From the NCBI RefSeq assembly GCF_017562075.2, contig NC_054083.1:28739558-28803557 (forward strand): a DNA stretch of 64,000 nucleotides, in the 5' to 3' direction. Source of the DNA: Anopheles merus (Eukaryota; Arthropoda; Insecta; Diptera; Culicidae). The notes beneath the pieces were generated by a model. The model did no database searches. It worked only from the letters and a program-made list of their open reading frames with translations, and was not told where the DNA came from. The position numbers and the translations under genes are program-made. Below, piece by piece: positions 24,996-35,983 of the stretch; positions within the stretch are counted from its first letter, which is position 1; each line of letters begins with the position of its first letter.

Positions 24996-25352
24996 GAAAA
25001 AGTTTGCTTTACACTTTATTTGCTTGGATAATGCTTAATTCTAGACTCCACTCAAAATAGAACCTATATGCAATCTTTACTTTCAACACCAACAGTTTGT
25101 TAACTGCTAACCATTTCATGGTCATCAATTGATGTAAAGCATCACGATTTAATTCAATGTTCTTTCTACAAGGTATAGAATTAAACAATTCCGGTCTGCC
25201 ATATACAATCAAAGGCAACCAGGCAAGCTTTTGAGTTGTAATTACATACTATCATGTGGCCAGCTCCATGCAAGTTGTACAAAATTATACGAACCCGGTT
25301 CAACGCGCTCACGAACTGCAATTGACACCATTATTATTTGGGCAGTGCTGTG
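24996..25352. other. Gap between convergent RR-2 genes
   Basis: About 360 AT-rich bases between the two polyadenylation signals of the tail-to-tail genes. I see nothing else in it. Confidence 0.6.
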
Positions 25353-25358
25353 TTTATT
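25353..25358 (-). terminator. Polyadenylation signal of the 25961 RR-2 gene
   Basis: tttatt on the plus strand reads AATAAA on the minus strand, about 28 bases after the stop codon. Confidence 0.7.
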
Positions 25359-25385
25359 GTATTAGTAACTCTTTCGTCATTTTGA

Positions 25386-25961
25386 TTAGTGGCCAGTTCT
25401 CTTCAGATAGCTGTAGCTGTGAGCCACCTTGCCCTCCTTCTTCTTTTCATCGATCGACGGAACTTCCTCGGTGCCTTCCACCTTCTTCTCAACGTTCTTA
25501 ACCGTCGCTTCGAACCCTTTCTTGCCGCTTGCTTCGTACTCCACAATGCGCTGCGTACCATCGGACTCGTCAAATCGATACGCTCCCTTCACATGACCAC
25601 CCTGGCGCTTTTCCCACTGATCTTTATGATCGCCGCTGATTGGATCTTTCACGCCGTAACCAAACTCATAGCTCGGAACAGACGACTTTTCCTCAAAGAT
25701 CGTTTCTTTCTTCTCGATTGGCGAAATCTTTTTCAGTTCTTCGATTTTTTCCTCCACAATGGTGTGCTCGGGGATTTTGTGGAAGACTTTTGTTTCGTAT
25801 GAGATTAGTTTGCGTTCTTCGGACAGTTTTGTATCCAGAGCGTAGGCGAAGCATAACAGCTCCAAAGAGACGAACAAGGCTAGGAACTGAAATTAAAAGA
25901 TGAAAATATAAACCTTGTTTTACTTTTAAAACATCTTTTATTCCTCTTTGCTTACCTTCAT
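25386..25961 (-). CDS. RR-2 cuticular protein (divergent type)
   Basis: Secreted chitin-binding cuticle protein of 168 residues. Exon 1 (25961-25956) encodes only M-K, followed by GTAAG; exon 2 is 25886-25386 after acceptor tttaatttcag. The signal peptide is MKFLALFVSLELLCFAYA. A Lys/Glu/Ile-rich linker follows, and the RR-2 domain is at about residues 74-132 (YEFGYGVKDPISGDHKDQWE, then KRQGGHVKG, SDGTQRIVEYEASGKKGF). Two core positions differ from the consensus: RQGGH where most RR-2 proteins have RDGDV, and SDG where EPDG or QPDG is usual. The C terminus is Lys/Glu-rich and ends SYSYLKRTGH. It shares domain sequence, first-intron position and convergent layout with the 24107 gene, so the two are probably an inverted tandem duplicate. 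A TATA box lies at 26030-26036. Confidence 0.92.
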
Positions 25962-26029
25962 GTTTCTACAGTTGTGATAAGATGCTAGAACTACTCGAGA
26001 CTGATATCGGCATCCCCACAGCATCCATC

Positions 26030-26036
26030 TTTTATA
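26030..26036 (-). promoter_or_regulatory. TATA box of the 25961 RR-2 gene
   Basis: On the minus strand tataaaa at 26036-26030 is followed about 35 bases later by tcagtc (26004-25999), an arthropod initiator. Confidence 0.72.
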
Positions 26037-26067
26037 CCTAGAACTTGATCTGTGTGCATCATGTGGC

Positions 26068-26083
26068 TTCTAGATGCTTCTAG
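26068..26083. promoter_or_regulatory. Imperfect inverted motif shared by the two convergent RR-2 genes
   Basis: ttctagatgcttctag is partly self-complementary. It contains both 11-mers found upstream of the 24107 gene (23744-23754 and 23817-23827, the latter in reverse complement). Here it lies about 35 bases upstream of the TATA box. The function is unknown. Confidence 0.35.
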
Positions 26084-26089
26084 TGGGGG

Positions 26090-27130
26090 GAGAAAAATCA
26101 TCTTCAATTTAACCTTTAAGTACACATTAAACTCCCCAAATGCCCACACTTTATCCCACGAAACACATCTTTAAGGGAATGATATGCACTCGCACCCATA
26201 CAGCACGCAACGCCCTACTTTCCTCCCACTGGCAGACAACCCCGAGCCAAGGTTGCTAACACAGCTTTGCATTTCTTTAAGGCGGGGCCTACTGCTGCCT
26301 GCCTTCTCACAGCACCATACCCTGAGACAAAGTGTTTCCCATGGTGAAGAAAAAACAACGTGCACGTGGTGTAGTCAAAAGTGCCAACAACGAAATGTAT
26401 TTTCAATTTTAATACTACAAAGTTCATGTATTGCTTCCGAAGTGGGAAGGGAAGTGATCACTTTAGGCGTCGCGGTTCGCTACTCGTACACGCACAGATC
26501 CGTGCCGCCAGCGGAAGTTGATCACTTAAGTCGTATAGACCAATAACATAAAAAGGGAAATGTAAATACACACGCTAGTGGGCAACATAATTTCCCCCGA
26601 CCGTAACGGCTCGAAACGCCTTGCCCGCATTGAACGATGATGATTGATGCCACGGTGCGCTGGAGTCGAAGGTGAGAGTAAACAACAGCACAAAACACGG
26701 GTGAAGGTGTCGTTGACTGGCGCCCAGTACACTGTATTTGCTGGGAGGGTGTTTGTAAGGGTTTTAGTGCTCCAGTTTGTAGGTCAGTGTCGAAATTTGC
26801 ACCTCAAAAAGGGAGCACGCAACAATGCAAGGTCTGCCGAGGCCGAAAAAGCAATTGTGGTTCAGGTATTATGGTAGTTTTGGGCTTTCGGCAAAAGAAA
26901 TGGATCGTTTTATTCCCTTGAATGCTGTAAAGGTGACGCATTTGATTGAATTGTCTGGGAGGTAACTGAAAAATGATGATCTTAAGAGCCAAAAATTTAA
27001 GTAAATAAAAGGAAGAAATATTTTGTAAATTCATTGAAAAAATATTAACTGAGCTTGAGTAAAAAAAATTAAGTGCATAGGAAATGGAAAGTAACCAAGT
27101 AACCAATAGATTGAATTTGTTTTCTAAATA
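26090..27130. other. Intergenic region upstream of the 25961 gene
   Basis: About 1 kb, becoming AT-rich from 26880. No gene or repeat that I can support. Confidence 0.5.
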
Positions 27131-27136
27131 TTTATT
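27131..27136 (-). terminator. Possible polyadenylation signal of the coiled-coil gene
   Basis: tttatt on the plus strand (AATAAA on the minus) about 146 bases after the stop codon of the 27282-28132 gene. Confidence 0.45.
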
Positions 27137-27281
27137 TCAAACATAAAATCAAATAATTAACTCAATGGCATTTGGAACACTTGAAATGATTGATAAACTG
27201 AGCGATGAACGATAAGCTACTTATCTAACTCTCCTGCCATTAAAGAAGAAAACAAAAACACACTGTCACTCCTACTCTACC

Positions 27282-28132
27282 CTAAATCTGTCCAGTCTTG
27301 AGTTTCCGCTTGCTCGCCTCCTGCTCCTCCTCCTCCTCCTCTCCTTCCCGCTCTTGCTCGGCTTCTTCGCCTTCCTTTTCCTTCTCAGCGGCGACCTCGC
27401 CACTCTGCCCACGCTTCGGGCCACCGTTCAGCACAAACTGTTGCCCTTCCTCGGTGTCCAAATCGATCAGTCGCAAGTTACCGTCCGCTTCCTCGATTAG
27501 CAACAGATTGCGCACGCGCTGTACCCCTTCCGTAGCCTCCCCACTGCCCCCGGCGATGCCATCGATCGCATCCTCCTCGATCTCGTTCTCCTCCGGCGTG
27601 GTCTGCTCGGTCAGCTTCTCCAGCCGGGCCTGGTTGACACGCTCGCGTTCACGCTGCGGCAGCCGGCCGACGCGACGCGCCTCCATGTCCTGGCGGCGTG
27701 CCTCGCGGAGTGCTTCGGCATCCTGCAGGGTTTCCTGTCGACGCAGCTCGAACTCCCGTCGGCGTTCGCTCAAGTTGTCCAGCGTTTGCAGGATCTGCTC
27801 GCGAAGTTCCTGAGCGCGCTGGAGCGTCTTTTCCCGGCGCTCGCTGCGACGTCGCTCGATTTCCGCTCGGATCGCACTAAGCACGCGGCTAGCGTTGAAT
27901 CGCTCCGTGGACAGTTCCGGCTCCGCAACGGTTGCTGCCTCGGTGACGTTTTCCTTTGGGCTTTCCTTGTCAACAGTCGTCTGAGCCGCTGATCCACTAA
28001 GCCCAAACAGCATCACCGCGCCAACCAATAGAAGAACCTACGAGGCACGCCAAAAAGCACCAACACGTCACGTCACAAAACCCACACACTGCTGACCGAT
28101 GCGTCACCGCTACTCACCTTTGCGCTGGACAT
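27282..28132 (-). CDS. Secreted Arg/Glu-rich coiled-coil protein, unknown function
   Basis: Not a family I recognise. Exon 1 (28132-28118) encodes M-S-S-A-K and ends at GTGAGT; exon 2 is 28037-27282 after acceptor gcctcgtag, giving 256 residues. The N terminus reads MSSAKVLLLVGAVMLFGLSG, a clear signal peptide cleaved after about residue 24. Residues 50-145 form a long, highly charged helix with heptad-like Leu/Ala spacing (for example RRREFELRRQETLQDAEALR), so a coiled coil is likely. Then follow a Gly/Glu-rich hinge, a short hydrophobic segment (VRNLLLIEEADGNLRLIDLD), and an acidic tail with a run of Glu residues before a basic end. Only the region after the signal peptide carries candidate N-glycosylation sites (NVT, NAS). 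The layout, with a tiny first exon, TATA and TCAGT, matches the neighbouring cuticle genes. A matrix role is inferred from context. Confidence 0.87.
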
Positions 28133-28312
28133 TTTGATCACCTGCGGCGTGCGTTTGCTTGCTTCCACTGTACTGCCCCAAGAAGCAATTAGAACCAGCT
28201 TAGGCGATCCGGCACGTGGGAGAGCAGAACGCAAAACAAAAAAAACAAAGCTACGATTTAAACGGTTCGATCGACGGCAGGGAACTGATACAGTAGCCGG
28301 GGGTTGCGCAAA

Positions 28313-28320
28313 CTTTTATA
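28313..28320 (-). promoter_or_regulatory. TATA box of the coiled-coil gene
   Basis: On the minus strand tataaaag at 28320-28313 is followed by tcagtt at about 28289-28284, roughly 33 bases downstream. Confidence 0.72.
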
Positions 28321-30081
28321 CTGACTAGATCGAGCAAACTACTCTGCCCAGGCACAAAACGATGCACCCGCCGGACTCACCACGCGCATATGAATAATGT
28401 TCCGAGCCGGTCAAATTTCGAGCAGCAGCAGCAGCAACATTTTCGGCCTAGATTCACTTCCGACAGTGCCGTTTTTACCGCTTAGCTTGTTCGAACGTCT
28501 TCGATTTTTCTCGTCGATGCTTTGGTGTGTGCACCTTGTGTGCGAGAGTTTGAATGCACGTACCGGCGCTCATCCAACTCCGATTTGCCGGCTGATCGCA
28601 CCCCTCGCCCTGCATTGTTTCTACCATTCCACTATTGGAGAATTGAAGCACAATCCCCGCACAACCGGCGAGCCACCGGGGGCATGTTCTTGGCTACGGT
28701 TGATCAAGCCGACCGACCGAATCTGGGGCGACTTTGGTACCGCCGAAGGATTAATCGAGTGTGATAGACGCTTTCGAAGGGGTAGCTGCTGTGTGCATTG
28801 TGTTGTTCTAAACCCTGAGCCAGAGCCACGCGGGTCGATCGATTCGTTTTCGTATCTGATCGGTTTCCTTTTTTTTGTACGGTTCGATGGTGCACGCCGG
28901 TTAATAGTTGGTTGTGCGGTTATAACTCAGCTGCTTTAGAAAGTGAAAAAGAGTACATTTATGGAAATGGTTCAAATGTATCAGGCATTATTTGGAACAT
29001 TATCGGTAAAGTTTTCGATCGATAGAATAAAATTAAAAAAATATCATTTAACGTGTTTGAAGTTTCTGTATGATTTAAAATGAGCTTAATTGTGGCCTTT
29101 AATCTTTTTATTAAAATGCTGTGACGCAAAAATAAATGACATGTTTAAACGCCAAAGACATCCAAATACACCTGAATATTTTCAATAAAACAAACGAATG
29201 ATGCTCATACAAAGCAATTCAATACAATGTTGCTTAAAACCGTCCCACAAACCTTGCGATGCATTGCCCATATTTGATAACGCTCTCTTCAGGTGTTTGA
29301 AATATTTTACATTTATTTAGTCATCATCGCCATTCCGGGGCGTAATTATTCAGCATCTTGATGCACTGTACCGTGCTGCCGTCTCGTACGTACCTGCAAG
29401 CCAGTGCAGCGCAAGCCCAACCGGGTGTCAATATGTGGAATTTACCTTTTTTAGGGTAATCCCCACCCTGTGCAGCCGCTGATTCCTTCCCAGTCGCTCT
29501 TACTCCAATAGTAAAGAGACACTTTCTTTCTTCCACCATTGGCCAATGGCGATCTCTTTCAATAATTAAGTAAACACGACGAGTTCAAGTTCCAGTTTAG
29601 TGTTACTGTTTGGCCTCAAAAGATCACTCTTCACTAAATGGCATGCAGAATACACCCAGGAATGACGTTCCTGCGCGCGCGCGCAACCGACGCACCGCGT
29701 GAACCTTTGCCATTTTAGCAGGCGGCGTGTCACGTTTGATGCGATGTGTGACACCCGACGAACTTTTGGCGCAACCGCTGATGAAGCTCCTTCAAGCCAC
29801 GAGCCCACACCAACTTGCCCTAATGAGGTGAAACGGTTGCGAAAAAAAACACACACACTTGCGATTGCAGCTTCAAGCACGACCAAGCCTGGACGGTTTT
29901 ATTTGTGTAAGATAGACATTCCACCAACCACCGCAGCACACCAGGGTATGCATTTTTTATGCCGCCGGCAAGACCCCGGCATACTGCGAAAGCGAAAAGT
30001 ACAAAGAAGTGCAAATCCAACGCTAATGATGAAGCCCGGTGAAGCGGCTTGCCTATTTTAAGGGGCACTAAAGCGGGAGGT
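28321..30081. other. Intergenic region between the coiled-coil gene and the single-exon RR-2 gene
   Basis: About 1.8 kb. The left part (28390-28940) is GC-rich with a long but unconvincing open frame. The block 28940-29320 is AT-rich. A short gcgcgcgcgc run is at about 29674. I see no gene. Confidence 0.45.
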
Positions 30082-30087
30082 TTTATT
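30082..30087 (-). terminator. Possible polyadenylation signal of the 30759 RR-2 gene
   Basis: tttatt on the plus strand (AATAAA on the minus), about 245 bases after the stop codon. Confidence 0.4.
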
Positions 30088-30330
30088 GCATTCAAACTTC
30101 GCATCGATTGATTGTGTATCGTTTTATGCCAAATAAGTAATTCTAATCGAAAACGACGCATTACGCACCGGGAGCTTAATTGATTGACCCGCTGATCTAG
30201 TTCGTCCTCATTTAGCTGTCACTAATTGCACGTACTCGATCGGACCGCATCGTCGCCTGCGCGGTGATGCCATCAGGAGGAGATCTCAATTCCTGGAGGC
30301 CATTCCTGGAGCTTCGCTCAAGACCGAGCC

Positions 30331-30759
30331 CTAGGTGGTGGCGTGCAGCATGTTGTAGCTGTGCGCGATCGTGTCGTGCGGCGTACGGATGCCCTTGGCC
30401 AGCGGCACGTTGGTGACGATCGCCCGGAAGCCGTGCACACCGTCGGCCTCGTACTCCACAATGCGCTGCGTCCCGTCGGGCTCCTCGAGCATGTACACAC
30501 CCTGCACCCGGTCGCCGTCCCGCTTCTCCCACCGATCTTTGTGATCGCCCGTAATTGGGTCCTTCACGCCGTACGCGAACTCGTACCGGGGGGTGTGCTG
30601 GATGAGCGTTTCCCGTGTGCGCGTGCGGTGCTGATTGATGTCGGCGATGGTGTTCGGTCCGGGGCGTATGGCTGGGAGGCTGGCAGCGATCGATACCAGC
30701 ACCAGCAGTGGAATCAATCGATGCAGGACACTTTGCTGCAGCTGCAGTTGGGCCGGCAT
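30331..30759 (-). CDS. RR-2 cuticular protein (divergent type), single exon
   Basis: Secreted chitin-binding cuticle protein of 142 residues with no intron in the coding region. The start ATG at 30759 is about 118 bases after an initiator tcagt (30879-30874) and gives MPAQLQLQQSVLHRLIPLLV..., whose hydrophobic stretch (LIPLLVLVSIAASLPA) ends in a signal-peptide-like cleavage site near residue 27-30. A short basic linker precedes the RR-2 domain at about residues 58-115: YEFAYGVKDPITGDHKDRWE, KRDGDRVQG, EPDGTQRIVEYEADGVHGF. The Trp in HKDRWEKR and V-E-Y-E-A-D place it with the 24107 and 25961 genes. Unlike those, it lacks the usual intron after the first few codons, and its N-terminal extension before the hydrophobic core is longer. 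Intron loss or a retrocopy is possible, though the TATA/initiator upstream is intact. Confidence 0.92.
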   Translation of the reverse strand: MPAQLQLQQSVLHRLIPLLVLVSIAASLPAIRPGPNTIADINQHRTRTRETLIQHTPRYEFAYGVKDPITGDHKDRWEKRDGDRVQGVYMLEEPDGTQRIVEYEADGVHGFRAIVTNVPLAKGIRTPHDTIAHSYNMLHATT

Positions 30760-30902
30760 GACTGTGTGGTTCTATTTGTTTGCTAGCTGGAACTGGAACT
30801 GCAACGCGGAGGCAAGGCACGGAACCGTACTGCTGAGCGCTTCTCCACCTGGCCGCACACGGCGAAACTAATCGACTGAACAGTGGCGGTGCGGTAGGCA
30901 CG

Positions 30903-30912
30903 GTTTATAAAT
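30903..30912 (-). promoter_or_regulatory. TATA-like box of the 30759 RR-2 gene
   Basis: On the minus strand the motif tttataaac (about 30911-30903) is followed by tcagtc at 30879-30874, about 30 bases downstream. Confidence 0.6.
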
Positions 30913-30914
30913 AT

Positions 30915-33900
30915 CTTTTGCCCATCAGCCTTCCGATTCGTGCCGGTTTCGTGCTGGTGCTGGTGCTGCTGCTTGCGTTCAGTTGATTGTAATTAACGAA
31001 TCGGTTAGCTGTAAATCATATGCAAATGGTACATTTTGCCCGTTCGATTCAATGTACTTGGTGGAAGCAGTGCTTGTGGCGAGCCTTACACGAGGTAGTG
31101 CCCTTTTGCTAGCTTTGTGAGGCTCTAGATTGGTTATTTAGTAAGAATAATGCGGTAATTTGTCCCGAAAAGGGGGTCACTTCCTCAAAACTCAACAGCT
31201 AGAGGCTCAATTTCATGGTCTTAACTGTAATCGTTGTTTACACGTTGTTGAACAAGCATTGAAGCTACCAAAAACTGGGAATAATTTACATGTTTTGGGC
31301 ACGTTAACAAGATTCCGTCTTTGTTTGCTGCGTGTTATGTTGGAACAGCTAGCCCAGACAGAAACGATCATTAATTTTTAAAGTGTTTCGAAATCTATTT
31401 TACTGCTTCATCTACTGAATTCATTTCTTTCATTTGCAAAAGAATGGCAGATGTAAAACAATCACCCAGCTCAATCGCCTCATTTGACACCTTTATGTGA
31501 TGGCTGACTTTCAACGTGCCATAAAATCTGCAACATCATTAACGAAGGCCCTCGCATTTCACGCATCCATAAAACAAAAACAGTCACCACCAACCAGAGA
31601 AAGGTTACCCGTGGACGACATTTCCCACGCCGAATTTAGCGCCACTCGATCATTTTCCACCGCACGCTTGATTTTCGCAAACACTGCCCAGTGATAGAGG
31701 CGACAGTGAAAACGCGCGTGACATCGTAGTGACCATTAAAATGTGGCAATCTGCGCCCACCGAAACCATTTTCCTCACGTGCACGATCACCCGGGTGCAG
31801 CTCGGGTGCAAGGCTCCACCCCATTCACGATGACCAGCGAATCGAGACGAATTTTATGACCGCTGATTAAAGCTGGTCTGCCTTTTGTCTACCGGTCCTG
31901 CTGATGAGCTAGTTTTGTAGGTTGTTATTTTTTTTTCTTATTTCGCACATAATTTCACAGCGCAGTTTTTTGGGTGGGTGACCTCTACGCCCTGGCAGTA
32001 GTACGCGCTGTATGTGTTTGATTTCGGGCCAGCGTCTCCGTCATGGGAAAACTTGCTCTCGCTTGCCATAGCTATGCCGAAAAAAAAAACATGCCAATCT
32101 CCCCCAACCTTAGCGATACAATTAGTTTCAAATAAACATTTCAACACGTCAACGGTATCCACCGGCCGCCGTAGCGATTGTTGCAGCTAGCCAAAAGCGG
32201 CCACGTTCACGTTGCGGTGCGTGACGTGTGAGAATGTCATCGGACATCGTACCCAGTCTCGGCGGGGACTGAGGGCGACAGTTCCGAACCGAATGCCGCC
32301 GTTCTTATGAAATTGATTCATTGCTTCGCTTGGGCTTGTGGAAGAGCCGGAGGATTGTGCAGGGAGTGTAAAAAATTGCATTAAATCCCTTCCACTGGAG
32401 ACTGGGTGGAGTTCGCATGAAGGCGTTGCGAAGCAGCGCAGCGGGATCGATCTTCGCCCGGCTTATGATCGATAGACTGACAGGCCAATCAATCTTCCCG
32501 CCAGGTGCCATCGGCATACGCGGCCGATTAGGATCGAGATCAGCGAAGATGTGAACCCTGCCAAATGAATCCAATTCTGGCTTCATTCATATCCCCACCA
32601 CCAGCTGCATGCAGCCAACGCTTAGAAGACGCCGGTTTCCCATCGGCCAGCTCCACATTGCGGCATTTAGCGAGAATTTCAATCGATTGCATCAACCCCA
32701 CCTGGTCCGAAAAGGTTTGCTCCGGAAGGGTCGCGAACCCTTCTGCAACACTCCGGGTGACATGCCCGGCCACGTGCCCCGAACCCTCGGTGCTCGGTGC
32801 GTGTACGGTCCGAAATTGCTCTAAACATACTTTAAACACGGCGCACGGATAATAACAGTAATGATCCCTGCATCAACCATGAATCACGTCAAATCAACGA
32901 CTAAGAGGTCAGCGTGGCGGGGCAGCCAGGACAGGGCGGCGGCGGCGGTCTGCCCTGTGCGTCGATTTGGTTTCTAAATCTTTCTAAACGGAACTGCCCG
33001 AAGGGACGGGAGGCCTTTATGAAAGGCCCGTATATGTTTACTATTATTTTTGTTTATCACTCCATTTTGCGGCCCCCAAAAGCCGAAGGGCGTTTTTGTA
33101 CGTATTTAGCAGAAATAAAACGGTATTTAGCTCGCCGCAGGCTCGCTCAGTCAGCTCGTTTAGCTCGATTACTTACGTGCATGAGTGTGTTTTTTTTTCT
33201 TCTTCGATTTCTTCAACTGTGTCGATTTGGCCACTGCGCCGGACGTTGGAGACGTTCGCACGCAAGATCACGCACACGGAGTGATCCAATTGGTTGGCGT
33301 TTTGCGGCAAATTGGTTTCAGCCTTTTAGAGCCATCGGCCTGCGGCGGCTGCTAAAGCGATAGAATGACATAGTGCGTATGGTAGGAAATTGAGCTTACA
33401 TGTGTACCTCACTCTCCTCTTATTGCAATTCCCTCCACTTCTCCACAAAGGGTTGATGAAATTCTGCTCATGCTGGCTACCTTAACCACCTTTATGGAAG
33501 GTGAGCTATGTTTTCTCACTAGCGGCAGTGGGTTGCGCCTTCGTGCGACTGGCAAAAGTTTCGCACAGTATTTTCACGCATCTTATTGACCAGTTTGGGA
33601 GAGGATCGGTTACCTTTACTAGTGGTTTTAGTGCTTTATGTCAACCGGTGGACGTTAAGCGATCCGCGCATGATTGTGGAAGGTGTGTTTAATTAAAAAC
33701 ATCGCATTACCAAGGATGATTAAGGAGATCTGGATAATTCCATAATGTGGAAATTTGTATTTGTGTGGTGTTTTGGCATTAATATGAGTCCTATTAGTAC
33801 GGTGGATTTCTGTTACGTTAGGTGAACAATTTGTCGAACAAACGAGCAACTCATAGCTACAAATTTTGATTAGACTAATCCATGGAATAGTTCGTAGTGG

Positions 33901-34003
33901 TAGTTTGAAAATCTAATATCTTTGTATGCTTTTAATTAAATGTATATCTTAATCTTCCGTTAAAAGCTATGCAGAGCCTTTTTATTGAATTTTAAAGATA
34001 ATA
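30915..34003. other. Intergenic region left of the giant palindrome
   Basis: About 3.1 kb. The part 32160-32980 is GC-rich with overlapping open frames on both strands, none with splice sites or a recognisable product. The part 33680-34003 is AT-rich. No gene supported. Confidence 0.45.
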
Positions 34004-34431
34004 CCCGCTGCGCAAAGCGACGGAAGGCGTTATGGCGTTCTGAGAATTTTATCATGCCTTCCTTTTCTCTCCAACGGCAAATTTGTCGAGCAGCTCGTCG
34101 AGCTACCCGTCCCTGGCTCCGCCTCATACCCCTCGCCTGAGAGCGCTCTTACAGGTATCGATGTGTTGGTGCGTCAGACGGCCAATCGCTATCAGCCGTC
34201 GTCCGTGCCTTTTCTCTCCATAGCGCTATCTCTTTCTCGCGTGTGGACAATGCTCATGAGTTGCTGTGGCGCTTAAAAAGCCGTTAATAAACATTGCGCC
34301 GGTAAAGTTGCATTTTTACAAATCAAACCGAAAAAGAGCAATGAGTTCAATCGCTGCCACGTAAAAATGACCAAGGAATCGCTAGCTCACGTTGGAGGGT
34401 TTGCTGTGCAACGCGCAGAACCCTAATTCGC

Positions 34432-34620
34432 ATGATCACGTTCAGCCTGGCGCTGATTTTCATCAGCTTTCCGTTCCGCCGGCATCTAGAACGCAAGCTG
34501 ATTGTGAAACCGGTATACTGGAAAGTTCACTGGCAGTTCCTGGGGCCTGCCATCGAACTGAATGTGCTAAGCATTAAGCATAACTTTCTTACACTAAGCT
34601 TTTGCTTTCGTATGGTTTAG
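34432..34620 (+). other. Protein-like open frame in the left palindrome arm
   Basis: 62 codons begin MITFSLALIFISFPFRRHLE and contain WKVHWQFLGPAIELN. Composition resembles a membrane-protein piece with GC-ending codons. The same frame is preserved in the right arm (39323-39135, minus strand). It may be a captured gene fragment or a remnant of an element-encoded protein. I do not recognise it, and it is too short to be called a gene. Confidence 0.25.
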
Positions 34621-35236
34621 ATTACACAGATATGCTGAGCCGTCAGCGCATGGGTGTGTACGTGCGTGTGTATGCACTTTAGCCAAATGTGCTTTCTTCC
34701 GGAATGTTATGATCCATCGGTCAAAGAAAGGAAGGTGTTTATGACTGTGGCGGAAGGACGAGTTGAGGTCCATGTAAATGGTAACTGATGACCGGGAGGA
34801 GGGGGTACTGGCACACACCTGTTGGGAGATTGAACATTATACTTAAATCGACGGCGCGGAGGGGGGGGTCGCCAAGGGACCCCTACGATCATCGGTCACA
34901 AGCCCTAAAATTGTTGCCGGCATGGGGAGGGGGAGAGCGGTGCAAATGGTTTTCCAGCCACGGGGCCCCAACGACCATCTTTCCAGGGGCCCTTGTCGCT
35001 AATACTCTGTCCACTTGTTGTTGTTGTTGTTTTATTTACGAGGCCTCTGTCCACTTGTAGACATACGGCATACTATAGACTAGAGATCTTCAGCGACCGC
35101 CTAGTCCGCCTACCGTTAGATCCGCCGCTGGTTCATGACGGTGTTTTTTTTTGTGGAGGAGCATCCTTCCCCCTGCCTGCAGCGTATGCATCGGGCAGAA
35201 GACAGTGTGGCAGTATGCAAGTTGCCCGCTGGATAG

Positions 35237-35424
35237 GAGCCGTCCCGCGGAACCACCATCATTCCGCACATCTTAACAGCATGCCCGTCATGGGTTCTAA
35301 CCGCGTATGAACCGTCCGCCGTAGCAAGCGCTGACTATCCGGCTACGTGGTACTCAAGTCCTGAAATGGCCGGCATGATCGCGTAGGCTATTACGCCAAC
35401 AATAACAATAATAAGAAGAAGAAC
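35237..35424 (+). repeat. SINE-like copy inside the left palindrome arm
   Basis: Contains cttaacagcatgcccgtcat followed by the B-box-like ggttctaacc, the shared segment gctgactatccggctacgtg, and a tail ending aagaagaagaac. These features match the SINE at 57991-58199. The copy is mirrored at about 38356-38542 in the right arm. Confidence 0.6.
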
Positions 35425-35940
35425 TTAGCATAACAGTCCACACCCGGAGAAGAGATTAGCTTGTCTTTGTTGCTGCCGCGCTACCACTCTGACGCGACAA
35501 ATGCACGGAATGCCCTCGACCAAAGGACATGAGCCTACCGAGCCGAACTCATTCCAAGGCAGTGCCGATCGCTCGGCGTCATGATACCGGCTTGCCCAGC
35601 CAACAAGCCACCAGATTCTGGACGGACAGGTGCAGCACCATACGCGCACCGTAATAAACAAATCCAGGATCCTTTTTTGTATGGATTCAATTCAAAAAGT
35701 TGCTTCAACTTGCATCCGATGGCAGAATTGGAAAGAAATGTGCTACATATCACATGCACGTTTGCTTCGATCGTGTGTCTTTTTAATACCCCCAACAGCA
35801 GAGCCGATCGCAAAGATGGTGGTGCCAATCCAATGGTTGTGTTGTCTCTCAGGTAGCGAGATCGAAAATGCACGGACTTTGTTGCCGCAGTGGATGAAAA
35901 TTTACGCATCAGAATTAAATATTTTTGGGGTTTCCACACG

Positions 35941-35943
<3 letters not shown>

Positions 35944-35983
<40 letters not shown>

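Noticed and set aside
32305..32839. Overlapping 93- and 99-codon minus-strand frames in GC-rich DNA
   Set aside because: Considered as two exons, but no in-phase splice pair was found and the product resembles nothing I know.
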